A stretch of 64,000 nucleotides of DNA from NCBI GenBank assembly GCA_025738555.1, contig JAOVFP010000014.1:3286001-3350000 (forward strand), read 5' to 3'. Positions 47,501-57,698 of the stretch are shown one piece after another. Each line of letters begins with the position of its first letter. Position 1 is the first letter of the stretch. The position numbers and the translations under genes were made by a program. The DNA comes from Cyathus striatus. Its lineage: Eukaryota > Basidiomycota > Agaricomycetes > Agaricales > Nidulariaceae. The notes under the pieces are model-generated. The model saw only the letters and a program-made list of their open reading frames with translations. It had not been told where the DNA came from and ran no database searches.

Positions 47501-48029
47501 TCAGCTGATAGCCTGATTAATACGGTGTGTTATAGGGTCATTACGAGGATTTCGGAGCGCGTTGGTATTTTGATAGGGTGATTATGCACCGATGCTGTGG
47601 GTAATGCTATAGCTGTGTTTCTGATAGATAATAAAGATGTTAAAGATGTTAAAGATGTTTGATACTAGTATCACAGGATGGCCGTCAACAACCCTAGAAA
47701 CGAACAAACGAACAGAGGTTAGAGTTGGTGAGAAAGGATAGACAGCGTGAGAATTCATTTGAATAACAGCTGATAAGGTTCTAGACCCGGATGCATTCTT
47801 ACACGGTAACGATGTCGTAAGGGGTGCCGCTGTTCTGTGTCCTGTGTCCACTTGGTCTTTTCATCTAAAAAGCAACGCAGACATCGGTTCCAGTCGATTC
47901 CCGCTCCACTTTCATCTCCATCTCCATCTCCACCTCTACTGTTATAACCCTGCGTCTATCCAGGACATCGCTGTACACCCTCCTTACTTGCTGTTGCTAT
48001 TACTATCCTTGTGGACGATTGCGAACACG
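47501..48029. promoter_or_regulatory. Upstream region of the conserved gene
   Basis: No gene. The last 100 bases are pyrimidine-rich (CTCCATCTCCATCTCCACCTC near 47921), a common feature of fungal core promoters just upstream of the transcription start. No TATA box is obvious. Confidence 0.4.
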
Positions 48030-49345
48030 ATGTCGTCACCATCACCAGACCACAGCAGCACCGCGTCTCCACCCGGTACGTCTGAGTTCCCACTGTCTCG
48101 CAGTGTATATTCCCTACAAAGCTAAATATACCCCCTTATCTTACTTTAGCTGCACCTCCCCCCTCCTCGACACTATCTCCTATCGATCTGAGACATATGG
48201 CATCTTCAACTGCATTACCCTCTGCAACTACCAAAACATCAACCAAGAAGAGCTCACAGCATCTCCGCACAGAACGACCAGGTTCAGGCTCTCGCTCGCC
48301 CAACTCTATTCCTTCATCTCCTACTTCCGTGTATGTGTCCCCTTATCTTTTCTATCTTCACCATCTGACATGATATACCATTAGCCACTCATCCTCATCA
48401 GCAATATTCGAACGGGACATCGAACCTCTAACCCCTCCCTCCGCCTCCGCCTCAACTAAACAAAACCCACACCGCATCCCCCGCGCAAAAGGCACCGAAC
48501 AACTCGAACACGCCGTCCCCTCCGTCCTCGATTCCGCAGCATCCATCCTCGCTTCGCTAGATAGTCACACAGACGAAAGCGTAAGCGTCGTTGCACCCAT
48601 CTCCGGGGGTGGGTTCGACTTCGCTTCGTTTGGAATTGGGAGGGGGGATGTAGGAAGTGGGTTTACGAGTCCTATTGGGAGTCTTAGGAGTAGGAGTCCG
48701 AGTCCTGGGAGGAGACAGGAGGGGTTACTGGAGGCTCTTGAGGGGGTGGGTGGTGTGTCGCCGCATGTGGTGTCGAGTGCGGGTCCTGGGTCGCCTAGAA
48801 GTATGAAGTCATCTACGTCGTTAAGGCAGCCTACTTCGGCTCGTGCGAGGACTTTGTCCACGCAGCAGGAAGGTGATACCTCGATGACTTCCCCCGACTC
48901 CCCCTCTCCCTCCTCGCCTACACAAACAGCAGCGGCACCAACGCATACGCTAACGAACAGACTATCATTTATATCCTACGCCGACCTGCTCTCTTCAACT
49001 CCCGCCTCTTTACACCCCTTATCCTCATTAACAACATCAGCTTCGAGCGAACCACCACCGCACATTCCCTCCATAGCGGGCTCTATGACATATACTAATG
49101 TCATTCCTGGAGGAAGCAGAGGCAGCGTAGGCCCGGGGAACAGGGGAAGCATAATCGGTTCAGGAAGTTTGGGAGGGGTGGGAGGGAGCAGGGCACCGAG
49201 TCTTCGGACTGGTACAGGTGGAATGCGCGATTCGATGTTGTTGGTTGATGATGTTGGTGGAGAGTGGGAGAGGGAGGGTTTAGGGAGGGGGTTGGAGGAG
49301 AGGTTGGAGGGTGCGTTGGGGATTGTTGGTGTTTCGAGGGCGTGA
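48030..49345 (+). CDS. Conserved fungal low-complexity protein, unknown function
   Basis: Three exons, 48030-48075, 48150-48330 and 48385-49345, with GT-AG introns of 74 and 54 nt, encode 395 residues. The first exon encodes only 15 residues plus one base. The protein is Ser/Pro-rich and probably disordered, with three ordered-looking blocks: I-F-E-R-D-I-E-P (about 83-90) followed by H-R-I-P-R-A-K-G-T-E-Q-L-E and V-P-S-V-L-D-S-A-A; R-L-S-F-I-S-Y-A-D-L-L-S-S-T-P (about 268-282); and E-W-E-R-E-G-L-G-R-G-L-E-E-R-L-E (about 369-384), likely a helix. I believe similar blocks occur in uncharacterised proteins across fungi but cannot name a family. No signal peptide or membrane segment. At least five broken fragments of this gene lie elsewhere in the window, so this is the parent or the surviving copy. 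Confidence 0.82.
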
Positions 49346-49634
49346 GTCGAAGCGAAAGAAGTGTACGTTCTGAATTTGAATTCGTCGGGTATATCTATGA
49401 TACGGTACGATACGAGAATTGTGTTAATGATTCGTTATGATAGTTTTACTATTTTTTGTTATAGTCCTTTTTTTTACGTTTTCAATTTGTAATTCGTAAC
49501 GTTCACTGTACCGCTCTCTTTTGCTTTGTTAAATTTTTTTTCTGTTCTCGTTTTGGTTTGGGTGATATGTATGTATGTTATTTGGTAGCTCTAGTTCATG
49601 GTTGAATGAAGTATTATAATTTATGCCGCATGTA
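49346..49634. other. 3' flank of the conserved gene
   Basis: T-rich non-coding sequence, likely containing the 3' UTR and polyadenylation region. No further gene. Confidence 0.45.
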
Positions 49635-49917
49635 AATGTATGTTGTGGAGCAAGCGTTTCGTCTGCACTACAAAAGTCGGTATTTTACAATTCCCATTTC
49701 GTAATCAATAGGTGCGCGTGCATCGACGCGTTTGTTCGCGTTCACGCGCTCCCTCTCTCTCATTTCCCTCCAATGCCGACACACTCTAGCATCGCTCGAA
49801 CGCCGCTATTACTCAACAGTAACTCAAGATCATCGGTATCTCGCACTACCAAGACCCACTGAATGTGTAGTTTGCATTACCAAAGGCCGTGTCCATAGGC
49901 TTCCCAATATTTAGTGA
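49635..49917 (-). repeat. Repeat H copy, CpG-rich version
   Basis: Reversed relative to 36486-36730. Matches 58424-58660 over its length (CTGCACTACAAAA, CATTTCCCT, CAAGATCATC, CACTACCAAGACCCACT). This copy keeps many CpGs (ACGCGTTTGTTCGCGTTCAC) that are TG or CA in the 58-kb copy. Confidence 0.75.
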
Positions 49918-49948
49918 GCCGCGCCGCATCACTGATGCGGCGCGGCTC
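49916..49948. repeat. Perfect 16-bp-arm palindrome
   Basis: GAGCCGCGCCGCATCA, one base (C), then its exact reverse complement. GC-rich, so it would extrude readily as a cruciform or hairpin. It lies at the end of the repeat H copy. Confidence 0.95.
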
Positions 49949-50152
49949 GTCTGTAAGTCCACACCAGGGAACGAGAACACAGAAACCCAATGCACTGTTT
50001 GCACAGCGCACTATAGAATAAAAGTAATAAGATTAAAATGAATATATAGAATATTAAATTAAATAGAATTAGTTAATAAAAGGGTAAAAGATAAAAGAAC
50101 GAAGTAAGTCAAATTATAAGTTTAGAACTGGGTTATACCAGTGTACCAACTA

Positions 50153-50711
50153 CTGTACTAACACAATCAATTCGGCAGTAACGCATAACGCACCTGCCGG
50201 GTATGCCGAAATTTAAGGGTAAGTAACGCATCTGATATAGAAATGCCGAATTTTCCCAAAATTTTTGTTTCCTTCAAAAAGTATCATTTTTAAGGTCTGT
50301 ATTGTCTCTAGGCTACCATACAAGTTATTGTAGAACATTAGCATAGTTTGATGTACCATAAAGCTTAATTAATAATTACTTGATTGAATACGTATTCAGT
50401 ATCAATGCTTGTGCTTAAATGGCCAACGATTGGTTATGATATTCAAAGAAGCAAATAATTGCACTCTGAGGGGACCTGAACCAGCAGTCATATGACACTA
50501 CAAACAACATTCATCATAGAAACGTTACTTACTGTACCATTTATCTGCTAGACAATGTTACTTTAATTTTAAAGCTACATGTAACAATAAAAATACCTGA
50601 CATGCCGAAAATTACAATATGTAACGCCTAAAATCTTGAAGTGCCGAATGTATCTATGGGTTTGGAATGTAACGCACTGTGGAGGGTGCCGAATTGATTA
50701 TGTTAGTACAG
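50153..50711. mobile_element. MITE of 559 bp, TA target site
   Basis: Inverted ends of about 25 bp (CTGTACTAACACAATCAATT at the left, one mismatch) are flanked by TA at 50151-50152 and 50712-50713. Inside, TGCCGAA (six or so copies on both strands) and GTAACGCA (about four) recur, probably transposase sites. No coding region. The empty target is at 29836-29837. Confidence 0.88.
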
Positions 50712-50960
50712 TACTCCCTCCACAGTGATATCTGACTAGAACTAATTGTGATTCGCATAGCCAGTTTCTTTCTGGCAGCGAGTATCGATTCAACAAAGGA
50801 ATATGCTAGAGAGCTGTAGTAGAAAGAGAGGGGCAGGGAGATAATTCCGGGCACGCACACACATGAGCGTGAGTTGAGCGTGCACGCTCAGGGTCTGCGT
50901 GTGGAAATTCGACCCTGAGCGTGAATAATATATATGTGTGCGTGAATACTGTACTATCAC

Positions 50961-51971
50961 AGGAACTCGGTCACATTAGCGTAAATTCAAAATTTCCAAC
51001 TTTTAAAGACTGTGAATTAGAATAAAATACATGTGCTACATAGAAGACCTTGTATAGAACTATTTCCAACTTTAATCGCATTTTTTGAAGTATTCTATGA
51101 GATGTTACGAATATTTTTGTCGCGAGACCTCAGAAAGTAGAAAAACCGGGAACTCGGCCACCCCTTATTAATAATATCAGGGCTTGTCTAGCAGCCGAAC
51201 TAAGCTTACCGGACTTACTCGGACTTAACAACTAAATATCATCTTCGTTCCATGAATAACAATGATTTCGATGTTTGAAGCCACGAATTTGCACATTATA
51301 CTTCAGAAATGGCTGTAAAATATTAACCAATATTTATTCTACTTATAATGATTAACTACAGTGCTTGATCCGGCCTGAGGCATCCAATATTTGATATGTT
51401 AGGATGAAAAAATGAAAAGTAGAGGTTCTGGATAGATCTACAGTTTCTAAACAAAATAAAATAGCTAAAATTACGTTAAAACTTGAATAATAATGCAATT
51501 ATTGTATGTATTCTGCCTTATAATTTTTGTATCATATTTCTACCATTTATGAAAGATACAAACAGTTCAATGTACACCTTGAAACTGCTTCTTTGTACCA
51601 CTCTGATGTGTAGATTGGTGAAATAGTATAGAAACGAGTGAAAATGAGATTTATGAAGTAGTCCAGATCAATACAGGGGGCTTTAAAATAGATATATAGC
51701 ATGATTGTATGCTTTGGATGCGCTGTATACGGCTGCAGCATTATCTTCCTTCTAGAGTGTGGGAATCTGCATCTTAGATTTAGCCATTTTTAGTTGTAGC
51801 GGTCAACTAAGTTCTGAATTTCTCAATGTACAAGAGAGTAGCAATCTAAATACTTATACACTATATAGATATTATAGTAATGTACTGTACTGTACCAAAA
51901 ATTTGCACAAATGGCTGATGTGGAAGCTGGAGGATGAGCTGTGGCCGGGTTCCAGATGTGACCGAGTTCCT
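50961..51971. mobile_element. Putative 1-kb TIR element inside the MULE-like element
   Basis: AGGAACTCGGTCACAT at 50961-50976 is repeated exactly inverted at 51956-51971. Related GGAACTCGGCCACCCC (51151) and, inverted, GTGGCCGGGTTCC (51941) lie inside. The target duplication is unclear, so the boundaries are tentative. Confidence 0.55.
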
Positions 51972-52562
51972 GATAGCTGACAGTAATATTTAAGTGAGCG
52001 TGAAGCAATACATAAGTGAAGAAACTACTATAATCCTAAAGATATACTGTAGCATATCCTTATGATCTATTCTAAAAAGAATTAAATATCATACTAATGC
52101 CAGTTCTCGCCCAAGCCAACCCAGTTGAAGCATGAGCATGATAGGTATTTCTTTTGACACTCATGCATATCTCCCATAAATTGTGCGTGAGTGTTATATT
52201 CACACTCACACCCGATTTACTTGAGTTTGAGCATGTGCATGATAGGAGTATCTATCATGCTCATGTAGGGCTGGTCACAGATAGCCGGTATCTGAATATC
52301 TGCAGATATTATCTGTTTTTGGTCCCTTCAGATCGGATACGGATAATTTCCCACAGATATTCGGATAATCTGGCCTATCTGTCTATTTTTGGAAATTTAT
52401 TGAAGCTCCGACTTAAATTCATTCAGGATCGCCTCGATAATGCCTGTGCTGTCGAAATAGAGTAGTCCCTTCCCCTTCTAGCCCCCTCCCCCACTGTAAA
52501 TAGTTGAATATCATTTGTCCCATTGCTTATATTGTTAAATAAATTCATTTTATTCTTCTATA

Positions 52563-55500
52563 ATGCCACCAAGAGGGCTTAGGCATGGAACACGAGGCAG
52601 AGGTGCCTCAAGAGGATCCAAAGCATCTACTCCAGCAGCCAGCAATCACAGTACACCATTGCCAAGCAGGCCTATCACTCCTGAGAGGTCTCACAATCCA
52701 TCTCCTACATGACTTCCACAACCACACACACCAGATGCATCAGACAGTGAAACTGGATATATTCCACCATCCTATCCAGTGATGCTGTCTCCTGTAAAAC
52801 AGAAACAATGTGCTGCTAGTGCATCCATAAAAGATATGTTGGATATAGAGGTGTGGGATATGGATGATGAGGAGATAATAGGTGCACTTTAACATATTTT
52901 ATATGTATATGTTGTAGAACTTAATATAAATGCAGAAGCAACATTTTCAAAACTGACATCACCAGCATATAAACACTACAATATATCGCTGGAGCATGTC
53001 ATTGAAAATGGGCAGTGAACAAGGATAGTATTCCTCTTTGACTGTAAAGTTGATCCCATAAATCATACACAAAAAAACATGGACATATGAATACTGCTGT
53101 TGGCACTGGAAATTTGAGTTCCAGTATGAAGGAATGTGATAAATGAATTAAGGAAGCATCTGCTAAATCATCTGGGCCAACAATTCCCTACTCTCCAATG
53201 AATCACCAAATACTTCTAGCACTTCAGTGTGCTGATAGCATGCGACCATTTAATATGGTAAATGACAAGTTCTTTCAAATGCAAGTAGAAATGCTATGCC
53301 CTGGAACACAGCTTCCATCTCATACTACCATTCAGCAAGACACTATTAGTCTTTTTCAACTGCTGTCATTACATGTTCAGGAATATTTCCAGGTGTGTAT
53401 TTATTTTAATGTACACTTCTTTCTATGTCAACTTACTTTATATATTATATTAGAAACTCAATTCTTCATTTCATGTTGTTCTTGATGGGTGGACTGCTCC
53501 AATTACTGCTTCATTCCTTGGACTTGTTATTGTTTGGTATGAAAATGGAGATATTCATCAGGCAATACTTGATTTTATTTGGTAAATTTGTGTTCTTTGA
53601 GTTTTGAAATTAATTTTAACAGTTAAAATTTAGATTAAAGGAAAAACATACTGGAAAATACCTGGCAAAGGAACTTGCTACATGTTTGAAACAATATGGC
53701 ATTGCTCATCTTGTAAGTTTAATTTTATAGTTACTATTATTAATCTAATATTTTGTAAGCTTCCTTCTGTTGGTATGGACAATGCCAGCAACTGCAATAA
53801 ACTTGCAGAGATTTTACCAAGATTTATTCCCACATTCCATGGCCCATCAGTAAGAGTTCAGTGCACTGCACATATTCTAAACCTTGTTACCAAAGTAAAT
53901 ACTTTATTTATATTTGGCTTTTACTAATTTATATTTTAGGCTTTCATGTCCTTTTTTGCCAAGTGCTCACCAAATAAGAAAACTAATGTATCAAATGATA
54001 TATTGGTTGTTGAGCATGAAGACATTGACACTAATGAAGTTCTGGATCATGAACTTGAGATTGATGATACATCAATGGAAGATGATGATTGACATGGTAT
54101 TTATAACCATGTAGTTGTTACCTCACTACATGATAAAGCAATTCATTTCATGTGAGGAGAGAACATTATTGTTCCAGAGAGAGAGAGAAAGGAAGCTTTG
54201 CTTGTAATGTCAAAGGTGAGTGGAATAATTAAATTTGAATATATATATTTATTAATTTCGAGGTTTTGGGACTTGCACGTCATATCAATGATTCTCCTAC
54301 ATTATGTGAAGAGTTTGACAACTTGGTTGGAGCAAATTGTAATCTTGATGGATCAAAGTGCACCCTTGATCAATGTGTAGCAACCCACTGGAACTCTGAC
54401 TTTCAATGCTTAGTCTCTTACGTGTATTTCCAGAAAGAAGTGGAGCAGATTACTGCAGCAACTGACAATGATCTCACTGAGTATCAGCTTACACCTACTC
54501 AGTGGGATATTGTTAAAGATTTGATTGATGCACTTGAAGTATACCTTTTTTTCTTTTATATACTTAATACTTATTTTTTATTTAGATTTTTAAGGAAGCA
54601 ACTGATCTTTTTTCTCAGAAAGAAGTTCCATTAATAATGGATGTTTTACCTATTTTCTTTGATATTCAATATTCCCTTACAGGTCTATTGGAAGATAAGA
54701 AAAATAATATCTGACCACTCCTTAAGGTGGCTGCCAAAGCAGCATTATTAATAATTGATAAGTACACTCTTTTGACAACAGAGTCAGAGGTGTACTATAT
54801 TGCTATAGGTGAGTGGTTTTCACAGTGTCCAATTTCAATTCTTTTTCTGATTGAACATTAGTCATGTGTCCAGATAGAAAATTGGACTGGTTTAAGGACT
54901 GTGAATACAGTGAGAAGCAAATCACTGAGATTAAAGAGCTAGTTATCAAGCGATGGAATGAATCTTATTGTAAGGAAGAAGATGAACTATATGAGACAGA
55001 GCCAGAGGTTTGATTTAAATTTTATTCCAATCAAATAATACTAATATGTCTACTGCAGAAACCTACTGGTTGTTAGGATATCACACTTTATCTTATCTAA
55101 ATCCGTTATCTTATCTTATCACAGTCACCTGACACATATCATCTGACATACAATGCAGATACCATGCATAATGACATGCATTATTCATCAAGACTATGGG
55201 CACAGTTCACAGTTCAGCCATGCTTGTTACATACATAGTACATGAGTTTGCACAGTAGAAGCACAGTAAACATGCATTATAGTGTAGGATAGATTACATG
55301 CGACTTCCTCATGGACTCTTATTATAAATACAGTCATTTCTTGCAATAAGACTCATCTTTTCTCTTTCTTCTTCGTGTTTGAGTTCGACTTTGAGCATTT
55401 TGCTTGTCTGTCACTAACACTGGTTGATTTGTTTGCAAGGCTGGTGTTAGCAAAAAGCCCAAAAATTTGGATACAATTCATTCATATTTGCATGAGTCAC

Positions 55501-55947
55501 TGGTAGATGAAGGTACCATTCAAGATATGGGGGGATACATGAAATTTTGGACATTTACTACCACAAGTCACCCATTGGTATCCCAGATGGCTTTAGACTA
55601 CTGCAGTGCACCAGTTATGTGATTGCTATATTATCTGCATCTAAAATTTAACATGTTATGTAGCTTCTACTATTGATGCAGAGCGAGCATTTTCTACTGG
55701 TCATCAACAAATTAATTTCATGCAACACAGCATGACATCCAACACATTCAGGGCAAAGATGGCACTTGGATCATGGTCAAATGGCCCTTTGTTTCCTGGC
55801 TTTCAACATATTTCATCACTTTTTGAGCCAAAAGGTGATGACAACCCAGCTGCAACTCAACCTAAGTTTTCTAGTCCTGATGTAAGCTCTAGTGGGGAGG
55901 AATTTGACTGGGGAAATACTGATGAATCTAGCAATGAGAGTGATTGA
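52563..55947 (+). pseudogene. hAT transposase, several stop codons
   Basis: Starts M-P-P-R-G-L-R-H-G. Exons can be followed with introns of about 40-60 nt (for example 52880-52917 and 53393-53452). A degenerate BED-finger region (C-K-V-D-P-I-N-H) is followed by V-L-D-G-W-T-A-P (first catalytic Asp), G-M-D-N-A-S-N-C-N-K (second Asp), V-Q-C-T-A-H-I-L-N-L (the C-x2-H insertion block), T-H-W-N-S-D and the C-terminal dimerisation domain with S-T-I-D-A-E-R-A-F-S and G-S-W-S. Stops at about 52710 and 53018 sit where CGA-type arginines are plausible. The solo LTR splits the last third. An acidic tail ends at 55947. Confidence 0.82.
55071..55419. mobile_element. Solo LTR, copia-like (349 bp)
   Basis: Begins TGTTAGGATATC and ends GTCACTAACA (6-bp inverted termini TGTTAG/CTAACA), flanked by CTGGT at 55066-55070 and 55420-55424. 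A TATAAATA box lies near 55324. Inserted in the hAT transposase gene; the internal region was lost by LTR-LTR recombination. Confidence 0.9.
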
Positions 55948-57698
55948 TATATAAAATCATGACTTGTATTGTCACTTTAGCCATCCTCATCAGAATTTTT
56001 TGTACTTTTAATATGTCGCTATGATCCCCTTCGTTTTATGATTTTAAACACCCAGAAATCACAAAAATCAATGAAGAATTGCATGAGATACAATAGAATT
56101 AAGTTGAATTTTCTATAAAACAAGCCTTATATTGCACATTTAGCTATATTTTAAATTTATGAGCCATTATTTTCATATTTATAGCATGCAGTTGTGAACC
56201 CCTGATTTTTACGATTTCAACAACCCAAAAATCATAAAAATCAATGAGGAACTACAAGAAATACATTTGAAATACTATAATACTGACAGCTTGGTACCTG
56301 GTAAATATAAGTTAGCACATATAAGAGCCAAAATCTGGAGATCCATCTGATCTGTATGTGAATTTAATTTTATCCGACAGATATTATCTGGATCCATCTG
56401 GATCTATCCATGACCAGCCCTATGCTCATGCATATTTGCTGCTACTTGCATAGTATAACTTGCACGTGAGTGTTATATTCATGCTCATGCTCAATTTACT
56501 TGAGTTTGAGCATGGGTGCAATAGGTTTGTTCTTGCTCATGCATATTTATGTATATTCTCAATTTAAACAAGTTTAGCAGTGAGCTGGAAATGTTGAGCA
56601 CAGATATTCTATATGTGAGTGTCAATAAAGTTAAAAATGGCTATTATAAATCAAACCTTTACTTATATTAATTGCTTGGTGTACTATGGCATGTGTCTAA
56701 GAGTATATCAAGTAGGCCATTGACTTATGTACTAACGAACAGAATGGGATAGATCGTGTGAGGATAAATATATTATACTATATGTACATTCACACTCATA
56801 CTCTACTAATGAGTGTGATATGTAGTACTTGACCACATATCCTTTATATAATGATAAGTGTGAGCGTGAATAGATATATCCATCACAATCATGCTCATAA
56901 TAGCTCAGCACTCACTGTTAATTTAAATGAGTTTGAGAGTGTGTGTGAAGTGAATATATATTCATGCTCATGCATAAGTATTAGTATCCACACCTACATT
57001 GAAGTGTGGCTGTGTCTATTGTACTTATTAGCACTTACTATTCTTCCTACATGTAAGTGAGGTCCAAATATAAATACATTATTTAATTTTATAAAAATGA
57101 ATACTCACACCATGAGTGTGAAGTAAAGACATTGAGTGTGAGTTGACAGACCTTGAGCATGAAGACTCAGACACTGTGCATGAAAGTATGGACCCTGTGC
57201 ATCAGATGTCAACCCTGAGCGTGAATTCTCGACCCTGCACATGATATGAGTGTGCATGCTCACACCTTGAACATGAAAAATGAGTGTGCATGTTCAAGCT
57301 TGAGCATGAAAATATTGCCTTGAGTGTGAAATGTAAAATTTATTCCTTGACATCTAAGTGCTTAACCTGCTTCAAAACTCTACTTGTGGTGATTATATGA
57401 CTACAATAGTACTATACTGGTATATATATTTGATTTACATGTAATTTGACCGATAAATAGGCCTTTTATGACTTCAATGTACATTGTGAGTGTGAAAATT
57501 TGGCCTTGAGCATGGCATGCTCAGTCATGCTCACTTTCATGCATGCCCGGTAAAATCTATGTGCCCGAAAGAGAGAGGGGATAACAACTTGAATGGAATT
57601 GAAAGAAAGAAGGTATGCATACTTAAGTAGCAATCATAAAACAGTTAAATTGAAATACACATGTAGTTGAAACATATCAAAACTTATTACAGCAGCTC

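Larger units (their letters stand above)
52266..56422 (+). mobile_element. hAT transposon (4157 bp), inactive
   Basis: A perfect 8-bp duplication TGCTCATG lies at 52258-52265 and 56423-56430. The ends read TAGGGCTGGTCA and TGACCAGCCCTA, with inverted AGATATTATCTG repeats further in. It contains a multi-exon hAT transposase and is itself interrupted by a solo LTR. It is CpG-poor and the transposase is broken. Confidence 0.92.
50831..57566. mobile_element. MULE-like element with GAGCGTGA subterminal arrays
   Basis: Ends are inverted (GGGCAGGGAGATAATTCCGG at the left; reversed right end GGGCACATAGATTTTACCGG) and flanked by the 9-bp duplication GAAAGAGAG at 50822-50830 and 57567-57575. A 9-bp target suggests the Mutator superfamily. 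About 1.3 kb inside each end is crowded with GAGCGTGA/TTGAGCATGA variants on both strands. Without the nested hAT it is about 2.57 kb and carries no transposase, so it is non-autonomous. A right-end fragment is at 14640-14891. Confidence 0.75.

Noticed and set aside
48358..48861. Minus-strand frames over the conserved gene
   Set aside because: Antisense to exon 3 of a gene with good splice sites; low-complexity shadow.
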